64,000 bases of DNA from Anarhynchus alexandrinus. Its lineage: Eukaryota > Chordata > Aves > Charadriiformes > Charadriidae. The position numbers and the translations under genes were made by a program. The stretch lies in the NCBI GenBank assembly GCA_008711295.1, contig VUYV01000011.1, positions 3,165,029 through 3,229,028 on the forward strand, in the 5' to 3' direction. Numbering within the stretch: the stretch's first letter is position 1; each line of letters begins with the position of its first letter. Shown in pieces: positions 35,901-43,494 of the stretch. Below the pieces are notes generated by a model, which saw nothing but the letters and a program-made list of their open reading frames with translations, did no database searches and had not been told where the DNA came from.

Positions 35901-36843
35901 CATTACAGCTCCTTCCCGTGGCATTTTCTGTGCTAGTCATCCAGCCAAAACTGAGCAAGAAAATGACTCCAGATGTTTCTATGTGACCACTGACTCATAC
36001 CAAAAGGTACAGGATTCTGAAATTTGCTTCCCAGCTGGAGTAGAAGTGGAAGTGCTGGAAAAGCAAGCCAGTGGGTGGTGGTACCTGAAATACGGAGACA
36101 TGGAAGGCTGGGCTCCTTCCCATTATTTGGCTCTCCCTGATAACCAGCGAGAAACCACATCAGCAGAGACTGATGCCTCATTTGCCAGGAACAGGAAAAA
36201 TGAAAACAAGTCAAACAGCTTAGAGAAGATAGAGAAGAGGGTTCAGGCTTTGAACACCATCAACCAGAGCAAACGCGCAACACCACCCATCCCAAGCAAA
36301 CCTCCTGGTGGTTTTTCAAAAACATCAGGGCCAGTCAAAATGAGGAATGGTGTAAGGCAACTTGCTGTCAGGCCGCAGTCAGTGTTTGTGTCTCCACCAC
36401 CGAAGGATAACAACCTGTCGTGCTCCTTGCGCAGAAATGAGTCTTTAACAACTACAGATCATCTTAGGACCGTCCGTCGGAATTCCTCCTTCAGCAACGC
36501 ACGGTCGCAGCCTGGTGACGTGAAGGGAAAGCAGTCTGAGCGGTCAGGTACAGAGGGCTCGGAGACCACCTCTAACCTCCCCACCCAGAGGAACGGGATT
36601 CCTGTATCCACAGTCAGGCCAAAGCCCATTGAAAAATCCCAGTTCATCCACAACAACCTCAAGGACATCTATGTTTCCATTGCAGACTATGAAGGGGATG
36701 AAGAGACTGCAGGGTTTCAGGAAGGTGTCTGCATGGAAGTCCTTGAAAGGAACCCAAATGGCTGGTGGTACTGCCAGATCATGAACGGTGTGAAGCCATT
36801 CAAAGGCTGGGTGCCCTCAAATTATTTGGAGAAAAAGAACTAA
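8837..36843 (+). CDS. SH3PXD2A: SH3PXD2A (TKS5/FISH), spliced coding region, 5'-partial: seven exons
   Basis: Join of 8837-8950, 13482-13565, 25659-25776, 31283-31617, 32490-32539, 34697-34816 and 34948-36843. All junctions are AG/GT and the phases agree (1,1,2,1,0,0), giving about 904 residues and a TAA stop. The translation closely follows vertebrate TKS5 from inside SH3-1 to the C-terminal EKKN. Paralogue SH3PXD2B has four SH3 domains. Here there are five SH3 units (the first only half present), and the sequence matches TKS5 through the linkers, so the 2A assignment is firm. Known role: a cytoplasmic scaffold, phosphorylated by Src, that recruits N-WASP, NOX subunits and ADAM proteases to podosomes and invadopodia; the PX domain binds phosphoinositides. 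The PX domain and the first half of SH3-1 are not in the window, so they lie on exons upstream of base 1. No frameshift or internal stop is seen. Confidence 0.96.
8951..13481 (+). other. SH3PXD2A: Intron of SH3PXD2A
   Basis: About 4.5 kb with no recognisable coding sequence, RNA gene or interspersed repeat. It contains a 17-G run at 13196-13212 followed by GTT/T-rich sequence. It ends in a long T-rich tract and a CTAG acceptor before the cassette exon. Open frames such as 12902-13408 on the minus strand are produced by the C/G homopolymer and show no family resemblance. Confidence 0.75.
13196..13212. repeat. Homopolymer run of 17 G
   Basis: Uninterrupted G run in the intron, about 270 bases upstream of the alternative exon at 13482. 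Length calls are error-prone in such runs. It could also form G-rich RNA structure in the transcript. Confidence 0.9.
13482..13565 (+). CDS. SH3PXD2A: SH3PXD2A alternative cassette exon (28 codons, basic)
   Basis: The acceptor is a long T tract plus AAACTAG and the donor is CGAG|GTGAAT. The exon is 84 nt and phase 1 at both ends, so it can be skipped without changing frame. With it, the linker between SH3-1 and SH3-2 reads [20 protein letters not shown] and continues to QQSR. Without it, LGE joins directly to EEKYV. The human long TKS5 isoform carries a nearly identical 28-residue insert (recalled), so this is the known alternative exon. The segment is strongly basic and amphipathic ([14 protein letters not shown]) and would lengthen and charge the linker of the SH3 tandem. 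The effect on function is inference. Confidence 0.92.
17652..17672. repeat. A11-G10 homopolymer junction
   Basis: Eleven A are directly followed by ten G, then CAGGGGGG. This is intronic low-complexity sequence. Confidence 0.85.
18260..18990. repeat. Possible ancient dispersed repeat, purine-rich
   Basis: The wording of this stretch (for example TCCCAAATAGTTTACAGCC near 18328, followed by several hundred bases of AG-rich sequence) resembles old, diverged amniote repeats by general impression only. No termini, target-site duplication or coding remnant could be identified. The strand composition bias (A and G much more frequent than C and T over about 18540-18990) is directly visible. A conserved non-coding element is the other reading. 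Confidence 0.25.
25487..25522. promoter_or_regulatory. Inverted CTGATTAT/ATAATCAG pair around a MARE/CRE-like core
   Basis: CTGATTAT at 25487-25494 is the exact reverse complement of ATAATCAG at 25515-25522. Between them lies TGTCGTCAGCA, whose reverse complement begins TGCTGACG, the extended half of a Maf/CRE-type element. TAAT-core sites are typical of homeodomain binding. The block continues AT-rich and repeat-free to the exon at 25659. A role as enhancer or splicing element is inference. Confidence 0.35.
25659..25776 (+). CDS. SH3PXD2A: SH3PXD2A exon: first part of SH3-2
   Basis: The acceptor is TTCACTAG; the exon completes a Glu codon and reads [20 protein letters not shown], then [19 protein letters not shown]. 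This is the first beta strand, RT loop and n-Src loop up to the WW pair of SH3-2. The position usually filled by ALYDY is IQPYAS, a degenerate form also found in TKS5 of other vertebrates. The exon is 118 nt and ends after the AG of an Arg codon, with donor GTAAAG. The SH3 fold is completed by the next exon, so skipping this exon would break the frame and destroy SH3-2. Confidence 0.96.
27975..28034. repeat. Polypyrimidine low-complexity tract
   Basis: About 60 bases of almost pure T and C inside the intron. It ends in CCCCCTAG, so it mimics a splice acceptor, but the downstream frame shows no SH3PXD2A homology. Confidence 0.85.
31153..31181 (+). promoter_or_regulatory. Two RUNX-type ACCACAAA sites 21 bases apart
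   Basis: ACCACAAA occurs at 31153-31160 and again at 31174-31181, the second as AACCACAAA, the RUNX consensus. The spacing is two helical turns. The pair sits about 100 bases before an SH3PXD2A exon. Chance occurrence is possible because the motif is only eight bases. Confidence 0.25.
31283..31617 (+). CDS. SH3PXD2A: SH3PXD2A exon: end of SH3-2 and linker to SH3-3
   Basis: Starts after GTCTGCAG and completes Arg, then reads [19 protein letters not shown], the C-terminal half of SH3-2 (GWAPASYL core). It continues with the linker containing [30 protein letters not shown] and [10 protein letters not shown], all recognisable TKS5 linker blocks. The exon is 335 nt, phase 2 in and phase 1 out, with donor AATAA|GTAAGG. 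The less conserved middle (about 31430-31560) is Lys/Glu/Thr-rich and probably unstructured. Confidence 0.96.
31618..32489 (+). other. SH3PXD2A: Intron of SH3PXD2A (0.87 kb)
   Basis: Short intron with no recognisable element. It ends in CTCCCTTTCCTGCACAG. The open frame 31968-32264 has no similarity to a known protein. Confidence 0.8.
32490..32539 (+). CDS. SH3PXD2A: SH3PXD2A small exon: [16 protein letters not shown]
   Basis: Acceptor TGCACAG, donor GTTTGT. The 50-nt exon completes a Ser codon and reads [16 protein letters not shown], ending in phase 0. It is too short to show in its correct frame as a normal open frame and was located from the frame and family sequence. The basic PxxP-like stretch RTRPPPRR is a candidate SH3 ligand, possibly for intramolecular contact with one of the protein's own SH3 domains. 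That contact is inference. Confidence 0.93.
32540..34696 (+). other. SH3PXD2A: Intron of SH3PXD2A (2.2 kb) with a conserved-looking block
   Basis: No coding exon is recognisable. The stretch 34190-34500 is AT-rich, CpG-poor and repeat-free, and resembles vertebrate conserved non-coding elements in composition. It includes TTTATGGCCCATCAATAAAA, which holds a TTTATGG caudal/HOX-type core. The acceptor before the next exon is TTGCCATAG. Confidence 0.6.
34697..34816 (+). CDS. SH3PXD2A: SH3PXD2A exon: N-terminal half of SH3-3
   Basis: Acceptor CCATAG, donor GAG|GTAAAC, 120 nt, phase 0 at both ends. It reads [20 protein letters not shown], then [29 protein letters not shown] is a proline-rich linker. 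[17 protein letters not shown] is the first strand and RT loop of SH3-3, with AEFQS in place of ALYDY. Skipping would stay in frame but remove half of SH3-3. Confidence 0.96.
34948..36843 (+). CDS. SH3PXD2A: SH3PXD2A terminal coding exon: end of SH3-3, SH3-4, SH3-5
   Basis: Acceptor ATCTCCTAG; 631 codons and TAA at 36841-36843. Order: end of SH3-3 ([20 protein letters not shown]); proline-rich [12 protein letters not shown] near 35080; acidic tyrosine motifs [10 protein letters not shown] and [10 protein letters not shown], candidate Src-family targets; RPKPFLNKA and [21 protein letters not shown]3-4 at about 35974-36135 ([11 protein letters not shown] to [19 protein letters not shown]); [20 protein letters not shown]; and SH3-5 at about 36664-36834 ([18 protein letters not shown] to [19 protein letters not shown]). 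SH3-5 is the domain known to be required for podosome formation and ADAM binding. A 12-C run at 35841-35852 encodes four prolines. The serine-rich stretch I recall in human TKS5 after GKNH is absent. An ATG inside the exon (34981) is not the start; the frame continues from the upstream exon. Confidence 0.97.
   Translation, partial: VIEKNSGGWWYVQIGEKEGWAPASYIDKRKKPNLNRRTSTLTRPKVPPPAPPSKPKDSEEGTTPGTVSSGDTQDSPHKLKYEEPEYDVPAFGFESECEVSESHREEGTPEKRLFQPLKPSPVSSLQKAKFKVGESSEDVAHEEETIYENEGFRRYVEDALSNKESSGDSDSQKSSSLSLIRRNSPCSSSPKSSLVKLKTDKNIQPDLGKCHYSRSEETKPRSASDVGLRSMPRTGMKKEPGQSPSIRAKPIVRPKPFLNKADSQSQEKMDISTLRRQLRPTGQLRGGLKGSRSEESESPPPPASDNQDDPVRRSSADLITAPSRGIFCASHPAKTEQENDSRCFYVTTDSYQKVQDSEICFPAGVEVEVLEKQASGWWYLKYGDMEGWAPSHYLALPDNQRETTSAETDASFARNRKNENKSNSLEKIEKRVQALNTINQSKRATPPIPSKPPGGFSKTSGPVKMRNGVRQLAVRPQSVFVSPPPKDNNLSCSLRRNESLTTTDHLRTVRRNSSFSNARSQPGDVKGKQSERSGTEGSETTSNLPTQRNGIPVSTVRPKPIEKSQFIHNNLKDIYVSIADYEGDEETAGFQEGVCMEVLERNPNGWWYCQIMNGVKPFKGWVPSNYLEKKN
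35841..35852 (+). repeat. 12-C homopolymer inside the SH3PXD2A coding exon
   Basis: Twelve C follow GAGAG and encode Ser-Pro-Pro-Pro-Pro before Ala-Ser. The frame is intact at this length. Any one-base length error would truncate the protein before SH3-4. Confidence 0.9.
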
Positions 36844-37289
36844 TATTGCAATATCTTTAACCTCCCTAATTTATACTGTTCCTGCTGTGTACATGTGGAA
36901 AAAACAATTGCTATACAAAAAGATGTTTCCCTGTGCTCCAGTTTGTACAAAGGGACAAAGGAGTCTATGCTGAGGACAAATCTGCCATGTTCTGGAGAGG
37001 TTTGTGGGTTTAACGTGTCATCAGCAACTATGAGGAAGATGCAGCATAGTCAAATGCCTTTTTGTGATGTTAATAATCTTTTATGTGTAACAGGGTATGA
37101 CATCCCATCTTTCCCGTTATTGATAGGAAACCAAATGTGTGCCTTTTGTGAGAGAGAAATACACATGCATCTGCTTGGGGAGTTTCGTGCCAAACTGTTT
37201 TACAATCTTGGCTCCCTTTCTCCTCATTCTTGTACATACGTGGAATACCCAAGAGTATTGGATGTGTTTCCACACCTTACAGTGAGAAG

Positions 37290-37315
37290 CAAATGGGAGT
37301 TTCAAATGGGAGTTT
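37290..37315 (+). repeat. 13-bp perfect tandem duplication in the 3'UTR
   Basis: CAAATGGGAGTTT occurs twice head to tail (37290-37302 and 37303-37315). It is probably a replication-slippage duplication. Confidence 0.85.
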
Positions 37316-40300
37316 CTGATACACAGAGGGACTCTAATCCTTTGGAGATGTTCATGTTTTCTTTTTACTGTTCTCAACAGTTGGTTGGTCCAGAGTTGGA
37401 GCCTTTTCATTGTGGAGAGATTTGGTCTCTGACTTCAGCTGTGTGTTCTTGTTACTGCTAACTCACCAGAAAGGGCAATCGGGTGGTATTGGTTGGGGGC
37501 TTTTTGTTTCCTTTCATTCTGTCTTGTTCTTTGAGTTGGGATTTCAGGTGTTCTAGGGCAGCGATGCCTACTGGTGCTTGTAAAAACAAACCTACAAACC
37601 CCATGCTTAAGCACGTCAATTACTTTGTAGGCTCTGTATTTGGTTCTGTGCCTGACTCTTGCCAGGTGATCCTGGGTGATTCTTTTCCCAGAGTTGGGTT
37701 TCTCAAAACTTGTCATAATATCAAAGTGTACAAAAGTCCCTTAAGACACTGAAGAAAAAGCTGTCAAATGTGTTACTTCTGGTTTTGCAATCTGGTCCGA
37801 ATCCAAGCGTGCTGACTGCTGGCAGGGCCCACCAAGGTATTAACTAGAAATAGCCGTAACCTTCTGCAACATCAGTGTTTACAATGAGGGGGAAAAAAAG
37901 CCATCAAACTCAGTCTGCACATCCTTAATTTGTATATTTTGGGGGAATTGTTTTTCTGTGTTTTGTTTTTGTCTTTTCTGTGCGTTCTGGGTTTACTTTA
38001 TTTTTTTGTCTTGTTTTACCAGAAAAGACTTAAAACTGAAGTAGGAGCCAAATATGTGTTTCTGTTCCCACTTGAATCCAAAAAGTACAGTTGTACTGGA
38101 AAGTGTGCCTGGGCTTCTGAGGCTCAGAGATTTAATATTGAAGCAATTAGGTTACAATGCATCTAACCAGGAAGCTGCCTCTTCTAGCTCCGTTTCTGTT
38201 TGCCTTTCTTAACTCATGCTTTGAAACGTGGCACTTGGTGGGGGTAGTGTGATGGGAGATGGAAGAGGAGGCATTCCTTGGAAAAGGTTAGGAATATGGA
38301 GTTATTCTTGAGGTAGCCAACTCTTGTACTGTAAACAGCATTGGCTAAATCCCTACTGTACTTGAGGAAGTCATGCTTTCTTTTTTTAAATGACCTTGTT
38401 AATCACTCAAGATCAATATCTAGTTCCTTTAAATAAGAGGCAGCATTGTAAATCTGGTTTAAGGGGGAGGGGGCAGACCATTTCACTACTGGTTTAAGCA
38501 AAATGATACATGCCCTTTTTTTTTTTTTCCACCAGTTTCATACCAATTTGTCTTGGAAGGTGAAGGTTATAAAGACTTTAAAATAGCTGGGATCAAGGGG
38601 CTCAGTAAAATAGCACAACGTGGTGTGTTACTGGGGATGTTTCTCTGCCAAAAAAAAATTATACAATTATACTTTGTTCTTGTCTTTTTTCTTTCTTTTT
38701 CTTGTTGTTGTTTGGTGTTTTTATTAATTTCCATGGTAACATTGAGAGAGTTGCCTACAGCTAACCTGACTGATGTCCTTTTGGTAGCTGAAACAACATC
38801 CAGGTGCCACAACTGGCTACGAGCAGTGCTGTGGTTTGAGCAGCTCTCTGCATGCAAGTGGGGAGGGAGAGTATTTGGTTGGAATCCCTTTAAATTGTGG
38901 TGGCAGGAGAAGTTGTATCTGCACAACAGCTCGTATCACAGTGTGCAGGGTCCTCTTTGTACCTTATGTCTTACCATATAATATATAGCATATATCCAGT
39001 TAGCTACATCTTACTGGATGTGTATCTGAGGCATTGTGGCCCTGTCTCTCATACTTCTCCCCATTTTTAGTTGTACTAATATGGTAGCAGCCATAAAAGA
39101 CTGCTGGAGCTGTTGTGAGATTATAATAGAAGTATTATATTCTTCTGCTGGACAGTATTAAATAGAGCAATACATAGAGTTATCTGCTAGATTGCAGTAC
39201 TAATAGTAGTGACTTAGTGACTCGTATTAATGTTGTTATGATTTATTTTAACAATAATGATGCGGAAGTGGTTCATTATTTTGAATTAATGCACTTTAAC
39301 AATACAAGAAACCAAAATGGAAGCCAATGCAGAGAACTAAGTGCATTATTTAAAGGTGCAGTATATAATTATCATTTTCTTGAAGCACATATTTATTAAG
39401 AATTAACTTATTTAAAATATTCTAAAGTTTTGTTTAAAGACATTCCCACTAGGTCATCTCTTTGGGGGGATGTAAAAGCACAGCTCCCAGATCTTCTGCA
39501 TTGAGCCACTGAATTCTCAGAGTATGCTGCAGTGTGATGTGAGCCCCTACCCAGGGAGAAGAAAGCAGCATGCAGATGGGAGAGCCCGGACTACTATAAA
39601 TATAAATATTCGCACTTGCATCCAGCAAAGCCGAGCCCAGAACACCTCTGAACTACAGGAATCCTTGCAGGGTTTGGGGTGGCAAAGCTGTTTTGGTTGT
39701 GGTGCCTGGCTGCCGCATGCCTTGCATGAGGCTGGTCCCTGGTGGATGCAGGCTTGCTGCAAGGCTCGGGTTAGCATGAGGGCTCTAGGATCTGCCTGTG
39801 AAACACAGATCATGTCTGTCACAGACATCAGTGTGTCCCACAGCTCCCTTTCCACCTTGCTGGCTTGTTCTCCAGCTCTGGCTTTTGCAGGGAGGCAGTT
39901 TGCCAAGCTCCAAGTGGTGCAGGGGATGATACAGACTGACCTGTCTGTATCAGTACAGATACAGTACCTGCAGTACTTCTGGGTTTTTCTCAAGCAACAG
40001 CCAAGTGCCCATGGCTCAGTTGCTCCTATCCCACGTAGAAGATTTCATGGCCCTACTGGAGAGGCAGGAGCCTATAGATGAGCTATAAAGCCACACTTGC
40101 GGCTTCCCTCCTCCCTCCGCCCCAACCTGCACCAGCAAAAGGATGGAGCACAAATTACCTACTTGATGCTAGAAATGAATGTGGGCCATCTCCTGGCATG
40201 CCGGGCTTCCCGCCTCATGGGAAAGCTTTGGTTTGGGCTTCCCTTTATTTGGTGGCTGCTCTGAATGCTTGTGTTTAAAAGGGCACTTTTAAAGCAAATA

Positions 40301-41752
40301 CCCCCCAATGCAGGTTTTTTCCCCTTCCCATCTTACTATTGTCACAGCAACTCTCACTGATCTCTTTTTTGATTCTTTCAACTGAGATACCAGGAAGAGA
40401 ATGATTTTTTTCCATTGCAAGCGGCATGTTTTGGTCAGCTCCACTGATACCCGAAATAGCAAGCCCTTTCCACTGTTGGCTGTGAAACAGAGCGAAAGGC
40501 CTTAAGCGAAATCAGAAAAGCTGACTGCAAGGCAGGAAAACCTGGCAGGATGCCTCAGAGGACAATGTAGTGCTAGAAGTGTTTTAGCTCTTTTCTAAAA
40601 TGTTAATGTCGCCTTAAGCTTTATTTACTAAATTTGTCAAAACTGACACTGGATCAAGAGCAATATTTAGATGTAACGTACACCTCAGTGAACACTCAAT
40701 GCAGAAATCAATAGTACTGTTTAAATTTCTCTTTCTCTGGTTTGTTCTTGAACCAGATTGTTACGAGGAAGAGCTCTGCAGGGCTTGGGCAAAGCCATTT
40801 GCAGCTGAAGGGGGCCCTCCTCCGGGGGAAGAGGCGGCTGCTGTCACTGCGTTGGTCTCACCCCATGTCGGTGCTTTCCAAAAAGTCTTGAATTTGGACC
40901 AGCAGAAAATCCAAACTCCCATGCCAGAGAACAAAATTTAAGAATGTGAAAATTGTGTCTTGCTGTATACTGCAACTTTAATAATAATGAGCACTTCTGA
41001 GTTCGTTATTGAGGTTTATATAATGCCTGAAAAGTTTAATTGCTGGTTTCCCTTGTCTCCCCTTTTCAAAACACTTTCTCATAACAGCAAGAGTAATATA
41101 CTTTTGTTAGCAGCCCTTCCCCGTGGGAGGCAATTCCTGGTAATTGTTTTAGCTCTCATGCCTTGCAGTGGGTGGGTGTAGTCACATGTACCAGTCCTTT
41201 GCAAGCCAAACTTTTCAAGATAAAAGATAGGATGGGCGCGTGTCCGGATACTTAACTGATGTATTGACAGGAAGTTTTCAAATCGGTGTGTACAATAGTT
41301 GCAAATACACAGTAATGAAGGATTGAAATTCATTCACGGTTAGACTCTTAAAAATGGAATTTTACCTCTGCACGGGTACAGCTAAAAAATGGATTTCGCC
41401 CTTGTGGACTTCACCTTTCACCCAAAGACTCCTTCCATTATGATGCTATAAAGTTTGACGAAGGCATTATATAATTGTTTTCATCACTTTCAGATCTTAA
41501 TGAATCGTATTTTATTGTAATATATATTCATTGCTTTCCTCAGTTAAAAAGAAAATTACTGCTTTTATCTTGTATGAAAAACAAGGGAATTTGATAAAGC
41601 ATTCATTATTTTCATATTACTAGTATTAACAGAATAGAACTAGTACTATTTAATTTTAGATCTTCATAGCTAGCTTGTTAATAACTCATATTTTCCTGTG
41701 TTGTATCCTACTATTTTTTTCTATTTTTCCCAAATACTCTGCATTCTTGAGG

Positions 41753-41775
41753 AAAAAAAAAAAAGAAAAAAAAAA
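41753..41775. repeat. A-rich low-complexity run
   Basis: Twelve A, a G, then ten A, followed by CCACAACAAAT. No retrotransposon body or flanking duplication is seen next to it. Confidence 0.8.
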
Positions 41776-41816
41776 CCACAACAAATCCAATGAGTGGATA
41801 AGTGCAATATTCATAG

Positions 41817-41822
41817 AATAAA
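41817..41822 (+). terminator. SH3PXD2A: Candidate proximal poly(A) signal AATAAA of SH3PXD2A
   Basis: Canonical hexamer about 5 kb into the 3'UTR. Downstream GT-rich sequence is weak (TCCAGGACTTGGAGTGG), so use is uncertain. Confidence 0.3.
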
Positions 41823-43488
41823 CAGGCCCCTCATCCAGGACTTGGAGTGGAACGTGCAGTGTGAAATGTTTGCAATTCTCTATTTATGCACTCTTAGGGG
41901 AAGGAGAAATGCAGGGAAAGGGGTGGCTGGATGAAAACAGGACCCTTGGGTAGGTAGGGACTGATAGCTGGGGTGGTTTCGGGTGGGAATGGCTGCTTTT
42001 CGTAAAATGTGTCACCTGTTACTGAAAGTATAAGGATTATGCAGCATGTTGCCAGGATTATGTATAGAATATGCATTAACATCCTCATCAATACAGGACT
42101 TCTGAGCTATGCTTGAAACACTCTGTATGTCATCCATGCATGATACTGTCTTCTGGTATGTCTCTGCCAGTTATGTCCTCTGTTACGCTTCAGAATCAAT
42201 GGTAACTTCAGAAGGGAAAATAATTCTGCTGATGCAGTCCCAAGTTTTGATACTGTATTGTTACTTGTATTTATTGCAAGAGCTATGGGAATATTTTTAC
42301 AGGTCCTCATTTCTTTTTCTTTCCTTATTGTTAACCTAAGAAAAAGAAAGTCCCCATTTTATTTGGATTAGTTCTCACCTGCAGAATTTCACAGCTGATT
42401 TGGGTATTGATTTCATATTTCTTGGCTTGCAGAGGCTGATCTCTCAGGTCCAAAATAAAATTGGGCAGAAACTTTGCCCTTTAAAAGTGGTTTTGTCTTA
42501 CATTCTGTTTGAATGGAAGGAGAACTTCCATCTGTCCAAAATAATGTGACTTTTCAGGTAGCAGCAAAATCTACTACCTTTGAAAAACTGGACTGTTTTT
42601 GTAAGATGCAAGATATGTGAAAGCCAGAGCATTTGATTGTCTGAGCTCCGGGAAGTACATCTCCTGTGGCTCTAGTTCATGTCCCTGGAGAGGGGTTATA
42701 CCTCAGCTTTCTGCTTAATTTTTGTCCTGCTGTTCTTAAGTTTGTCAAAAAGCCTTAATGTTACCAGAGACCTTTGCATTCAAATAGAAAAAACAAATTC
42801 TGCAACTGTACTGACATAGTATCAATTACGTGATTTTGGAAAACTTCTAATACTTTACAAGTGAATCTGGTTTTGAGGAGCCAACTTAATTTTTTCACAT
42901 GCTCTTGTCTAAACTATCAAGAAGTCCATGAGCATCAGTAGAGTTACACTGACAGAAGATCCGCAGTGGATCAAAGCACCTTGCAGGTGCTCAGCATGGA
43001 CCGCTCTCAGCAAAAGCAACTGCTGTGCACTCAGTTCCTGCACCTTCCAAGGGTGCCCAGGACCACTGAGCCTCAGTGCTGCCATGTCATCATCCACTTC
43101 CCTGCAGGTCTTGCAGCTTTTTAAAACCAACTGGAGCTTTGCTGCTATTTGCTGGTGGCTTCCCATCACCAGCGTCTCCTTCTCTGGAAACTTCAGATGC
43201 TATTTAGTGGCATAGCGAAGTGCTGTGTATAAATACAGTGTTTGATAGCTGCCAACAGTACCAATATGATGGTCTGAGAGCAAATGTTTCTGTAATTTAT
43301 TTTATTTTCATCTGCTTTTAGTTGCTTGGTAGAAGCAGGGATCACCAATGCGGTGATGCATGGGGAATGTGTCTGCAGACTTGAACTGTTTGATGGCCTC
43401 TGCTAGCTTTACCCAGTGCTTGTATTTCTCTTCCTCTCCCTCTGTGCTGCTCAGTAGTCATGTCTGTTGTGTGTGTCTGTAATTTTCA

Positions 43489-43494
43489 AATAAA
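43489..43494 (+). terminator. SH3PXD2A: Probable distal poly(A) signal AATAAA of SH3PXD2A
   Basis: The hexamer is preceded by a TGTTGTGTGTGTCTGTAATT upstream GU/U-rich element. About 50 bases downstream comes a GT-rich region (TTTGGGTTGGGATGTAGG). The resulting 3'UTR of about 6.7 kb fits the long UTR known for the gene. Confidence 0.55.

Noticed and set aside
36895..37461. 188-codon open frame just after the SH3PXD2A stop
   Set aside because: It lies wholly in the 3'UTR, has no recognisable domain and starts at an ATG with no supporting context. Its length is compatible with chance in a 6-kb UTR.
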